NCBI GenBank assembly: GCA_937901915.1
Contig: CALGUD010000038.1
Location: 1 to 55,178, forward strand
Source of the DNA: an uncultured Flavobacteriaceae bacterium
GTDB taxonomy: Bacteria > Bacteroidota > Bacteroidia > Flavobacteriales > Flavobacteriaceae
Direction of reading: 5' to 3'
DNA length: 55,178 bases
A program made the translations under genes and the position numbers. The first letter of the stretch is position 1; each line of letters opens with the position of its first letter. Shown here piece by piece: positions 36,663 to 44,950 of the stretch. Below the pieces are notes generated by a model. The model searched no databases and was not told where the DNA came from. It saw only the letters and a list, made by a program, of their open reading frames with translations.

Positions 36663-36689
36663 TTATAAGTGTTATTTTTACACTTATAA
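36663..36689. promoter_or_regulatory. 27-bp perfect inverted repeat, candidate AraR operator
   Basis: The perfect 10-base arms TTATAAGTGT and ACACTTATAA are separated by 7 bases. It lies 8 bases upstream of the GH51 start and about 43 bases upstream of the divergent Nudix-type regulator start, the expected place for an operator controlling both. Binding by the regulator is inference. Confidence 0.65.
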
Positions 36690-36732
36690 AAGTAATCAAA
36701 AAAATCAATACACAAAACAACCAGAAGAAAAT

Positions 36733-37422
36733 ATGATCGGAAAATACGAAAAAGAAGACAAACTAATTGTTTCTGTTGACTGTATCATTTTTGGATTTGA
36801 TAATGAAGAATTAAAAATTCTGCTCATTAAACGGGGGTTTAAGCCTGAAAAGGGTAAATGGTCTTTATTGGGTGGGTTTTTGAAAAAAAATGAAATATTA
36901 GACGCAGCTGCTATCAGGATATTAAATTCTTTAACGGGATTGCATAATGTTTACATGGAACAACTGGAAACATATAGTGATATTGATCGCGATCCTGTAG
37001 AACGGACAATTTCAGTGGCATATTCGGCCTTGATAAATATACATGACCATAATGAAGAATTATCAAAAGAATATTCGGCAAAATGGTTTTCCATAAATAA
37101 ATACCCTAAGCTTATATTTGACCATAATTTGATGGTTAACCGTGCTATCAGAAGATTAAAATACAAAGCTACAGTGCAACCGGTAGGTTTTGAACTTCTT
37201 CCTGAAAAATTTACAATGAGGCAACTTCAAAAGCTTTATGAAGCAATTTTCAATGAAAAACTGGATAAACGTAATTTCAGTAGAAAAATACTTTCAATGG
37301 GATTGTTGACCAGGTTGAGCGAAAAAGATATGGACTCATCAAAAAGAGGTTCTTTTCTCTATAAATTCGACAGGGAAAAATATATAAGTAAACTTTCTAA
37401 TGGTATTACTTTCAAGCTGTAA
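36733..37422 (+). CDS. Nudix-related transcriptional regulator, AraR/NrtR type
   Basis: 229 residues from the ATG at 36733 (MIGKYEKED); upstream starts add a stretch outside the family. The N-terminal Nudix-like domain (about 10-150) has a degenerate Nudix box: Gly48, Glu54 and Arg62 are kept, but the three catalytic Glu positions are Ile63, Ser66 and Leu67, so hydrolysis is unlikely. The C-terminal winged helix (about 165-229) includes TMRQLQKLYEAIF and RNFSRKILSMGLL. Nudix-type AraR regulators control arabinose genes in Bacteroides. Its position, divergent from the arabinose operon, fits an arabinose-responsive repressor. Confidence 0.88.
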   Translation: MIGKYEKEDKLIVSVDCIIFGFDNEELKILLIKRGFKPEKGKWSLLGGFLKKNEILDAAAIRILNSLTGLHNVYMEQLETYSDIDRDPVERTISVAYSALINIHDHNEELSKEYSAKWFSINKYPKLIFDHNLMVNRAIRRLKYKATVQPVGFELLPEKFTMRQLQKLYEAIFNEKLDKRNFSRKILSMGLLTRLSEKDMDSSKRGSFLYKFDREKYISKLSNGITFKL

Positions 37423-37476
37423 AAATTATTTCTAAATTCGGGTAGTTTATATTTAACCACCACTAATTTTTTCATT

Positions 37477-37872
37477 ATGAGAAACTTACTACTTCTTGCA
37501 TTGTTTGCTTTTGTTTCGTGTAAATCCTCCCAAGTTAATAATTCCGGGGCCAATCAGGATCTTATAGATATTAATGATTCTACCCAGGGCACCATAGACT
37601 TTAAAGGCAGTATAATTAATGTTTACACTGAACCTCTAACCATTTGCGGACTTCCTCAGGAAAATATGGTGAGTTTACAACTTAGTGAAATAATAGAAAG
37701 CCGGATATCTTTAATTAATAAACCTCAGAAAGCTAAAACAGTGTTTTTTAAATTCCTGGGAAATGTTTCCGGCTTAAAATCCGGTGATATTATTAATGGG
37801 AATGCTAAGGAATATTTATGTAATAATGGAATAGAAACTTTTTTTGTTGTAACTCGCTATGAGAAACAATAG
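37477..37872 (+). CDS. Hypothetical lipoprotein
   Basis: 131 residues. A lipoprotein signal peptide ends at Cys15 (LFAFVSC). The mature part is short and probably a beta-rich soluble domain; I do not recognise a family. A CGLPQENMVSLQL stretch and a C-terminal Cys in EYLCNNGIE may form a disulfide. It lies 54 bases after the regulator on the same strand and converges on the desaturase gene, 16 bases from its stop. Confidence 0.65.
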   Translation: MRNLLLLALFAFVSCKSSQVNNSGANQDLIDINDSTQGTIDFKGSIINVYTEPLTICGLPQENMVSLQLSEIIESRISLINKPQKAKTVFFKFLGNVSGLKSGDIINGNAKEYLCNNGIETFFVVTRYEKQ

Positions 37873-37888
37873 CCGTTCCGGTTTCTAT

Positions 37889-38872
37889 TTACATTAAGCC
37901 ATTAGCTTCTACCCATTTAAATGTATGCTGATCCTGGGGGATTTTTATCCTCTCGGATATTCTTTGCATCCTTTCAGGTAGTTTTACTAAATAGTCTCTT
38001 GCCTTTTCGGCATTGTCCGTTAGGGATTCCATTTTGTCAATTTCCCAATAATCATTAAGACCTTGCAGAATATTTACATAATCAAAGGTAGTATACACGC
38101 CTAATCTCTGCGCGGCATTTGAAAAATTTTCAAAAGCCGAACCAATGAACCCTCCAGATTCTCTTATAAAATGTGCAGGCATTACTATTTTTTTCTTCAT
38201 CATGTCAGCGAATGCCAGCATCATTTCACTTGGATCATACTCAAATATGGTTTTCACAAATTCCCTATATGCCAAATGATGTCTCATCTCATCTCCTGCA
38301 ATAATGTTGCACATCTTACCCAACAAAGAGTTTCCCTGTTTCTTGGCTAACTGCCCTACTCTTTTGTGTGAAATATTGGTTGCCAATTCCTGAAATGATG
38401 TGTACACGAAATTCCTGTATGGATCCCGGTCTGTACCAATATCAAAGCCGTCATTAATTAGATGCTGTGTGGTTTTTTCAACTTCACGCATATTTACCCT
38501 GCCGGACAAGTATAAATATTTGTTTAGTACATCACCGTGACGATTTTCTTCACCTGTCCAATTCCTAATCCACCTGGCCCAGCCATTTCTTTCATGTTGG
38601 TCTACACCTACAACGTCCATCAACCAAGACTCATAAGTTGGTAAAGCTTCTTCAGTAACTGTATCTGCTACAAGTACGACCCAAAAATCATACCCCAACT
38701 CTTTCGCTTCTTCTCTTATTTTTACTATTTCATCATGAAAATTTTCGCTCCTTGAATCCGGAAGAAAATCGGTTGGTTGCCATATTTTCTCCACAGGGAT
38801 CAGGTACTTATCCATAAAACCATCGATTTTCTTTTCGATAGTTTGCATCACTTCTAAACGTACATTTTTCAA
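37889..38872 (-). CDS. Acyl-ACP desaturase
   Basis: 327 residues from a TTG at 38872; an ATG at residue 9 is possible, but family members begin near KNVRLEVMQ. The di-iron ligands are in EENRHG and DEMRHH, the two ExxH motifs of the plant-type soluble desaturase family. It introduces a double bond into acyl chains bound to ACP, using oxygen and ferredoxin, so it should set membrane fluidity. Cytoplasmic. No neighbour is clearly related. It converges on the lipoprotein gene. Confidence 0.92.
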   Translation of the reverse strand: MKNVRLEVMQTIEKKIDGFMDKYLIPVEKIWQPTDFLPDSRSENFHDEIVKIREEAKELGYDFWVVLVADTVTEEALPTYESWLMDVVGVDQHERNGWARWIRNWTGEENRHGDVLNKYLYLSGRVNMREVEKTTQHLINDGFDIGTDRDPYRNFVYTSFQELATNISHKRVGQLAKKQGNSLLGKMCNIIAGDEMRHHLAYREFVKTIFEYDPSEMMLAFADMMKKKIVMPAHFIRESGGFIGSAFENFSNAAQRLGVYTTFDYVNILQGLNDYWEIDKMESLTDNAEKARDYLVKLPERMQRISERIKIPQDQHTFKWVEANGLM

Positions 38873-38952
38873 ATCAATTCTTTTTTACAATACAAAGGTA
38901 CAATCAATAATATGTAAACACTAAATTTAACGATTAATTATGCTCAATTTGG

Positions 38953-39684
38953 TTAATTGCGGCCTTTTTCATCCGGATAAAGCTCATTTAAATTGTCGCT
39001 TTGCCAAAATTGTTTGGTTTCTACATCCATAATCGTTAACGGACTTTTGTAAGCAGCCCCTGTATCCAGGTTCCAAACATTTGCGGCATTTACAGGTTCG
39101 GTTTTTCCTATTCGTGTTGTTGGGGTATGGCCGATGAATATTTCTTTGTAAGTCTTCAGTCTTTCCGGATAGAGGCCATTGTCTTCTGACAAGAGAGGGT
39201 CTATGGCCAGTGCCATTTCCCAAAGTGAACGATCCCAATAGAACATTTTTGGGAAATACTCATGTTCTACCCCTTTTAAATTAGTGAAACCGGCATGAAG
39301 AAACAAACGATTTTCTTTATCTATAAAATAATTCTCAAGAGATTCCATAAATTGAATATGCCTGCTTTTCACTTCTTCAGAAACTTTATTATAGGCATTT
39401 AGTGTTGACCGTCCTCCATGAAAAAGCCAGTTTTCATTGTGAGTTTTGTTTTTTAACCATTCCAAACACAGTTCATCGTGATTACCTCTAATAAAAATGC
39501 ATTTGTTAATAGCGCTTAAATCCATTAAAAAATCAATAACCTGGGGCGATTCACTCCACCCATCAACATAATCCCCCAAAAAAATAAGTCGGTCGTCCTT
39601 GTGTATGTTTGCTCTTTCCAGCACTTGTTCTAATGCTCTAAATCCTCCATGAATATCACCAATAGCCAGTGTTCTTCTACTCAT
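38953..39684 (-). CDS. PPP-family metallophosphoesterase
   Basis: 243 residues. The three signature blocks are GDIHGGFRAL, GDYVDGWSES and IRGNHDELCL, and a later His is in FIGHTPTTRIG. These hold two metal ions in serine/threonine phosphatases and in the related bis(5'-nucleosyl)-tetraphosphatases. The length suits the bacterial PrpA/ApaH-like branch. The substrate is not clear. Cytoplasmic. It is divergent from the fructokinase-like gene across a 69-base spacer containing a 12-bp palindrome. Confidence 0.88.
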   Translation of the reverse strand: MSRRTLAIGDIHGGFRALEQVLERANIHKDDRLIFLGDYVDGWSESPQVIDFLMDLSAINKCIFIRGNHDELCLEWLKNKTHNENWLFHGGRSTLNAYNKVSEEVKSRHIQFMESLENYFIDKENRLFLHAGFTNLKGVEHEYFPKMFYWDRSLWEMALAIDPLLSEDNGLYPERLKTYKEIFIGHTPTTRIGKTEPVNAANVWNLDTGAAYKSPLTIMDVETKQFWQSDNLNELYPDEKGRN

Positions 39685-39728
39685 TTTATTTTAAATTGTA
39701 ATGTAAATATCTAACTTGTATATTTAAA

Positions 39729-39740
39729 ATTTGTACAAAT
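39729..39740. promoter_or_regulatory. Perfect palindrome between divergent genes
   Basis: ATTTGTACAAAT is a perfect 12-bp palindrome in the spacer between the phosphoesterase and the PfkB kinase. It overlaps CAAATATA, a minus-strand TATATTTG box (39736-39743). It could be an operator, but AT-rich palindromes also occur by chance. Confidence 0.4.
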
Positions 39741-39753
39741 ATATTTTTTACAA

Positions 39754-40704
39754 ATGACAAATGTGTTTTGTATCGGCGAAATCTTGATCGATTTTATTGC
39801 AGAAAGCCAGGGAAGTGATTTATCAAAAGCTACAACTTTTACTAAAAAGGCAGGTGGTGCACCGGCTAATGTGGCTGTAGCTATCGCTAAACTAAGGGGG
39901 AAAAGTCATTTAGCAGGTGCTGTGGGAAAGGACCCTTTCGGGGAATTTTTAATATCTGTACTTAAAGATCATTCGGTCTGTGTTGATCATATTCAGAAAA
40001 CAGATTCTTTTACTACCCTGGCTTTTGTTTCTCTTGCTGAAAACGGTGAACGGGATTTTGTTTTTAACAGAGGTGCCGATGCCCTTTTAAAGTATGATGA
40101 AAGACTTTCTTCAAATTTTAAAAACAGCATTGTTCATTTTGGGGCTGCTACTTCATTTTTAGGAAGTGATTTGGAAAAAACCTATACACTTTATTTAAAT
40201 GATGCCCTAAAAAGCAATGCTTTTATAAGCTTTGACCCCAATTTTCGGATCGATTTGTGGAAAAACAACGAGAAAAAATTTATTAAAAAATGCCTTCCGT
40301 TTATAGAAAAAGCCGATTTTGCCAAATTCAGCATTGAAGAATTGCAGTTATTATCGGGTGAAAAAGAAATGAAAACAGCCTGTGAAAAATTTCACAAAAG
40401 GGGGACTAAAATTATAGCAGTAACTCTGGGTAATCAGGGAACTTTTTTGAGCACCAGGTTTGAACAAAAAACAATAGAGAGCATAAAAGTGAAGCCTGTT
40501 GATACAACCGGCGCAGGGGATGCATTTGTGGGCTGCTTTTTAAAGCAACTATCAGAATCTGAAAATCCTAAAACAACTATTGCTGAATTTTTATCATTAT
40601 GTAAAATGGTAAAAAAAGCGAATGTTGCAGGTGCTATTACAACAACAAAGTATGGGGCTATTGCCTCCTTGCCTACCTGGGGTCAAATTGGAAAAATGAT
40701 ATAG
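39754..40704 (+). CDS. PfkB-family fructokinase-like sugar kinase
   Basis: 316 residues. It starts FCIGEILIDFI; the first PfkB signature is KAGGAPANVAVAIAKLRG, and the second, DTTGAGDAFVGCF, has the catalytic Asp. The GGAPANVA wording is typical of fructokinases (ScrK-like). It phosphorylates a hexose, probably fructose to fructose 6-phosphate. No sucrose or mannitol gene is next to it. Its stop directly abuts the end of the convergent AlbA-like gene. Confidence 0.88.
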   Translation: MTNVFCIGEILIDFIAESQGSDLSKATTFTKKAGGAPANVAVAIAKLRGKSHLAGAVGKDPFGEFLISVLKDHSVCVDHIQKTDSFTTLAFVSLAENGERDFVFNRGADALLKYDERLSSNFKNSIVHFGAATSFLGSDLEKTYTLYLNDALKSNAFISFDPNFRIDLWKNNEKKFIKKCLPFIEKADFAKFSIEELQLLSGEKEMKTACEKFHKRGTKIIAVTLGNQGTFLSTRFEQKTIESIKVKPVDTTGAGDAFVGCFLKQLSESENPKTTIAEFLSLCKMVKKANVAGAITTTKYGAIASLPTWGQIGKMI

Positions 40705-41841
40705 TTATGAATAACGGACTTTACGAAGTATGCGTAATGACTCCTTAAGGGAGTTATATATATTTAAATCATACTCTTTTACAAACCACCTGTAATCTTC
40801 CAACATTTGTTTTGCCCCTTCAAATCCGTTTAAATAGCATATTAAATGTGTGGCCGGAAGGTGCTTTAAATCTTTTTGATCGGCCGGATTGAGAGGTAAT
40901 TTCTTTTTAAGTTTTTCTAAAATAGCATTATTGGCATTAAAAATATGATACAACATCTTTCTGTCATACACCGGAGGTTCAAATATAAGTGTACTTTCCA
41001 TTTTATACGTGCCATTATCATCAAAAATAATGTTTACAGTTTCCAACGGGTAATACGTTTGCTGTTGATCCAATCCCAGTTGAACGTATTCAGTAGTAGT
41101 AAAAGCATTGTCTGTAAATGATATCTCAACCTCATCCAGTGCAGAATAAAATAGTTTTACCTGTTCATTTATCAATTCAATATCTACACGGGAATAAAAT
41201 GTGTTATTTTGATTCTTTTTAGGGGTTCCTGCCCAGCAAACCACAAATTGCTCCTTAAATACCTTGTAATGTGATTCCATATTGGCATGTCGACCATTCA
41301 TAAAATCAAATACCCCATCGAGTGTAAGTTCTATGTTGTTTTTAGCATGTTGCTCTATTTCTGTTACTATTTTAGAATTTACATCCTTAATTTCTATATC
41401 AAAGATTTTAGGCATACTTACACTTCCATCCCTAAAAAATACACTGCCTCCCCAGTATTTCCATATGTTTCTTCGAAGTGCACATAATTTTCCCTGGGAT
41501 TTAATTGTAACCAGGCCAACAACTTTCCCTTCAGGCAAATGTGGAAACGGAATATTCTCATAAGAAATTAAGGGTGGGTTTTCAATGTAGGCATTTACCA
41601 GGTTTTGTATTTTACTATCATCAAAAAAGTCGACCCCAATAATTTTATTGTCTTCATCTTCTACGCCTACAACTATAAAGGAATTATTTTTTGGGTTCGA
41701 ATTTGCTAAAGCACAAACATGCTTTAAAAACTTGGCCTTGCCTTCCTTATCGCTAATGTTAATAAATCTTTTTTTGTCATAAAAACTATTTTCGTCATTA
41801 TGGGCTAAAAGATTTTTTACAAGTAGACGCTTATTGATCAT
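40705..41841 (-). CDS. AlbA/Schlafen-like ATP-binding protein
   Basis: 378 residues. The N-terminal part (about 30-165) resembles the divergent AlbA_2 (Schlafen) domain: IDxS-like FINISDKEGKAKFLKHVCA, then FIVVGVEDEDNKIIGV and FFRDGSVSMP. The usual E-x-x-x-K start motif is weak here. The remaining 200 residues have no domain I recognise. AlbA_2 proteins are predicted nucleic-acid binders, often regulators or ATPase-like proteins. The gene stands alone, with an empty 225-base upstream region. Confidence 0.65.
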   Translation of the reverse strand: MINKRLLVKNLLAHNDENSFYDKKRFINISDKEGKAKFLKHVCALANSNPKNNSFIVVGVEDEDNKIIGVDFFDDSKIQNLVNAYIENPPLISYENIPFPHLPEGKVVGLVTIKSQGKLCALRRNIWKYWGGSVFFRDGSVSMPKIFDIEIKDVNSKIVTEIEQHAKNNIELTLDGVFDFMNGRHANMESHYKVFKEQFVVCWAGTPKKNQNNTFYSRVDIELINEQVKLFYSALDEVEISFTDNAFTTTEYVQLGLDQQQTYYPLETVNIIFDDNGTYKMESTLIFEPPVYDRKMLYHIFNANNAILEKLKKKLPLNPADQKDLKHLPATHLICYLNGFEGAKQMLEDYRWFVKEYDLNIYNSLKESLRILRKVRYS

Positions 41842-42066
41842 TTTAATTATTATCTATTCCTGTTTTTATTGTTTATTCTTAACTTCTAATCAAATTTTGG
41901 CTCTTTCTTTTCTGACTTTTTTAGATTATTTAAAATCTAGTTATAACGTTGTACATAAATTACATCCCATACAGCATTTCATGCTGCCTTGCTAATTTAT
42001 AATAATCCAATTCAAATGAATTATACCGTGCCATAATAAGTAATAGAAATAAAAAATAATCAATTT
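41842..42066. other. Spacer with a small hairpin
   Basis: Between the AlbA-like start and the SDR stop, this AT-rich spacer holds the hairpin CAGCAT-TTC-ATGCTG (41972-41986) and the inverted repeat AATTCA/TGAATT near 42010. Neither has a T run typical of a terminator. I see no gene. Confidence 0.4.
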
Positions 42067-42828
42067 TCAGCTTCTTTTCACTAAGGTAGTTGTAGCCTGG
42101 GCCGTTGGCATCACAACCAAATCGGCAACATTAACATGTGGGGGTCTTGAGACTACAAAATGAATAATTTCTGCTACATCTTCGGGTGTTAATGGCTGCA
42201 ACCCTTTATAAACTTCTTTGGCTTTTTCTACGTTTCCTTTAAACCGAACCTTACTAAATTCCGTTTCAACCATTCCCGGGTTAATGGCACCAACACGTAT
42301 ACCATGCTTATTCAGGTCTATCCGCATTCCTTTATTGATCGCATCCACGGCATGCTTGCTGGCACAATAAACGTTTCCCTGCGGATAAACTTCTTTTCCT
42401 GCGGTTGAGCCAATATTTATAATGTGGCCCCTCTCCCGAAGTACCATCTGCGGAATAATCGCTTTTGAAACATAAAGTAATCCTTTTACATTAATATCCA
42501 GCATATTGTCCCAATCGTCAATTTTACCTTCCTGTATAGGGTCCAGGCCATGAGCATTTCCGGCGTTATTAATTAAAATGTCAATGTTAGAAAATTCATC
42601 CGGTAAACTTTTTATTGCAGCTAATACTTCGTCGTTGTTCCTTACATCAAAATTTAATGTATGTATCAGCACAAAATCATTTAGTTCTATCTGCAAACTT
42701 ACAAGTCTTTCCTGCCTTCTTCCACAAAGAATTAAATTAATTCCTTTCTCGGCAAACTTTCTGGCAGTAGCCATACCTATACCACTCGTTGCACCGGTGA
42801 TTAAAGCTGTTTTGGTTTTCATATTCAT
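42067..42828 (-). CDS. SDR-family oxidoreductase (YdfG-like)
   Basis: 253 residues; ATGs at 42828 and 42822 are both possible. Cofactor-binding motif GATSGIGMATA, NNAGNAHGLDP, and the catalytic Tyr-Lys in YCASKHAVDAINK are intact. The C-terminal GMVETEFSKVRF segment is like the YdfG branch, which oxidises 3-hydroxy acids and serine/threonine with NADP; the specific substrate is uncertain. It is monocistronic and divergent from the Bat operon. Confidence 0.9.
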   Translation of the reverse strand: MNMKTKTALITGATSGIGMATARKFAEKGINLILCGRRQERLVSLQIELNDFVLIHTLNFDVRNNDEVLAAIKSLPDEFSNIDILINNAGNAHGLDPIQEGKIDDWDNMLDINVKGLLYVSKAIIPQMVLRERGHIINIGSTAGKEVYPQGNVYCASKHAVDAINKGMRIDLNKHGIRVGAINPGMVETEFSKVRFKGNVEKAKEVYKGLQPLTPEDVAEIIHFVVSRPPHVNVADLVVMPTAQATTTLVKRS

Positions 42829-42978
42829 AAAGTTAAAAGTAATAAACTTAAATCTTCCTTAAAAATAGTTTAATCCCTTAATTTTTAACCAATTGTTAAC
42901 AGGATAACAATAAATAAATTTTTCAATTTGCATTGTAATCGTGACGTTAGTATATTCACGCCTCAAAAACCATCGAAA

Positions 42979-43980
42979 ATGGAAGACAACAGTACAATTG
43001 ATATTAGTGCAATTAATGAGAAAATTGAAAAAGAAAGTGCTTTTGTAGATCTTTTAACCAATGAAATTAACAAGGTTATTGTAGGCCAAAAGCATATGGT
43101 TGAACGTTTGCTGATCGGGCTTTTAGGACAAGGCCACATATTGCTTGAAGGTGTGCCAGGACTAGCAAAAACCTTAGCTATCAACACATTGTCTAAGGCC
43201 GTTAAGGGAGATTTCAGCCGAATTCAGTTTACACCCGATTTACTTCCTGCTGATGTTGTAGGAACTCTTATCTACAACATGAAATTGAATGATTTTTCAA
43301 TTAAAAAGGGTCCTATTTTTGCGAATTTTGTCCTTGCGGATGAGATAAACAGGGCTCCCGCTAAAGTACAATCGGCACTTTTAGAAGCCATGCAGGAAAA
43401 GCAGGTAACTATAGGTGATGAAACTTTTACCCTCGACAAGCCTTTTTTGGTAATGGCTACCCAAAATCCGGTTGAACAGGAAGGAACCTATCCGCTTCCC
43501 GAAGCACAGATAGACCGTTTTATGCTGAAAGTAGTTATTGATTATCCTAAAATCAATGAAGAACAATTGATTATCAGGGCTAATCTTAAAGGAAGCTTTG
43601 AAAACATCAAGCCTGTGGTCTCTCTAGATCAGATTCTGAAAGCTCAACAAGCTGTACGTGATGTTTATATGGATGAAAAAATTGAAAAATACATATTGGA
43701 TATCGTTTTTGCAACCCGTTATCCTGAAAAATATAACTTGCCAGACCTTAAACCATTAATCAGTTTTGGAGCTTCTCCACGTGGTAGTATCAATATGGCA
43801 ATCGCAGCCAAATGTTATGCTTTTATAAAAAGAAGAGGATATGTGATCCCCGAAGATGTCAGAGCCGTTGTATATGATGTACTCAGACACAGGATCGGTA
43901 TTACCTATGAAGCAGAAGCAGAAAATGTTACCACCGAAGACATTATCAATAAAATTATAAACGAGGTAGAAGTACCATAG
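42979..43980 (+). CDS. MoxR-family AAA+ ATPase
   Basis: 333 residues from the ATG at 42979 (MEDNST); a longer frame begins at 42928 but adds unlike sequence. Walker A is LLEGVPGLAKT, Walker B is NFVLADEINRAP, sensor 1 is MATQNPVEQEGTYPLPEAQ, and the C-terminal lid contains SPRGSINMA. MoxR ATPases work as chaperones with VWA-domain proteins. It leads the Bat operon of eight genes on the same strand. A TTTG-N20-TATATTCA element near 42932-42960 may be its promoter. Confidence 0.93.
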   Translation: MEDNSTIDISAINEKIEKESAFVDLLTNEINKVIVGQKHMVERLLIGLLGQGHILLEGVPGLAKTLAINTLSKAVKGDFSRIQFTPDLLPADVVGTLIYNMKLNDFSIKKGPIFANFVLADEINRAPAKVQSALLEAMQEKQVTIGDETFTLDKPFLVMATQNPVEQEGTYPLPEAQIDRFMLKVVIDYPKINEEQLIIRANLKGSFENIKPVVSLDQILKAQQAVRDVYMDEKIEKYILDIVFATRYPEKYNLPDLKPLISFGASPRGSINMAIAAKCYAFIKRRGYVIPEDVRAVVYDVLRHRIGITYEAEAENVTTEDIINKIINEVEVP

Positions 43981-44079
43981 GATTTAAGATTTAGGAATTA
44001 CGAATGACGATTTGTTTTTTATAATGTATTGCACTAAACAGATATCGTAAATCAAAAATCTGCAATCGTAAATTGAAAA
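43981..44079. repeat. Degenerate GATTTACG-like spacer
   Basis: The 99 bases between moxR and the DUF58 gene hold two blocks of ATTTACGATTT-like words: 43981-44015 in one orientation, 44042-44075 in the other. It appears as an imperfect inverted pair of slippage-type repeats within an operon that is otherwise tightly packed. No function seen. Confidence 0.5.
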
Positions 44080-44946
44080 ATGGATACCAAAGAGTTACTT
44101 AAGAAAGTTCGTAAAATCGAAATTAAAACCCGTCGCCTGAGCGACCATATTTTTGGAGGGGAATATCATTCTACCTTTAAAGGCCGGGGTATGACTTTCA
44201 GTGAGGTACGCCAGTATCAGTTTGGAGATGATGTAAGAAACATAGACTGGAATGTTACGGCCAGGTACAGTGAACCTTTTGTAAAGGTCTTTGAAGAAGA
44301 ACGCGAACTTACCATGATGCTTGTAGTAGATGTTAGCGGATCGGAATTTTTTGGCACAACAAGTCAATTCAAAAGGGAGATTATTACTGAAATATCTGCC
44401 ACGCTCGCCTTTTCGGCCATGCAAAACAATGATAAGATTGGTTTAATTCTGTTTTCTGATCAGGTAGAATTATTTATTCCACCTAAAAAAGGGAAAACAC
44501 ATGTGTTGAGAATCATTCGTGAATTAATTGAATTTAAACCTAAAAGTAAACAAACAAACCTGTCCGGTGCATTACGATTTCTTTCTGGTGTTATGAAAAA
44601 GAAAGCGATCACTTTTGTGTTATCAGACTTTATTGCTGATGATTATGAACATACCCTCAAAATTGTTGGCAAAAAACACGATGTAACAGGAATAAGGGTC
44701 TATGACCGGATGGAAGAAGAAATTCCAAACCTGGGAATGGTACACATGGAAGATGCCGAAAGCGGGGAAGTATTACTAGTAAATACGCAGTCTAAAAAAG
44801 TGCGTACAAATTACACTAAATATTACAGGGATAAAGTTGATTATTTTCAAAATGCTTTTAAAAAAAGCGGATCGGGTGTTATAAGTAGCCGGGTTGATGA
44901 AAGTTATGTAAAAAAATTGTTGGGGTATTTTAAACGAAGAGGATAA
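44080..44946 (+). CDS. DUF58 domain protein
   Basis: 288 residues. The DUF58 signature YQFGDDVRNIDWNVTAR is at about residues 45-61, followed by a VWA-like fold with VVDVSGSEFFG (DxSxS MIDAS). DUF58 proteins accompany MoxR ATPases and are part of the Bat complex; soluble, cytoplasmic. The spacing of 99 bases from moxR and 4 bases to the next gene supports one operon. Confidence 0.92.
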   Translation: MDTKELLKKVRKIEIKTRRLSDHIFGGEYHSTFKGRGMTFSEVRQYQFGDDVRNIDWNVTARYSEPFVKVFEEERELTMMLVVDVSGSEFFGTTSQFKREIITEISATLAFSAMQNNDKIGLILFSDQVELFIPPKKGKTHVLRIIRELIEFKPKSKQTNLSGALRFLSGVMKKKAITFVLSDFIADDYEHTLKIVGKKHDVTGIRVYDRMEEEIPNLGMVHMEDAESGEVLLVNTQSKKVRTNYTKYYRDKVDYFQNAFKKSGSGVISSRVDESYVKKLLGYFKRRG

Positions 44947-44950
44947 GTTA

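Noticed and set aside
37477..37872. Fourth part of the arabinose island
   Set aside because: It follows the regulator but is an unrecognised lipoprotein without a sugar-binding motif, so a link to arabinose is not supported.
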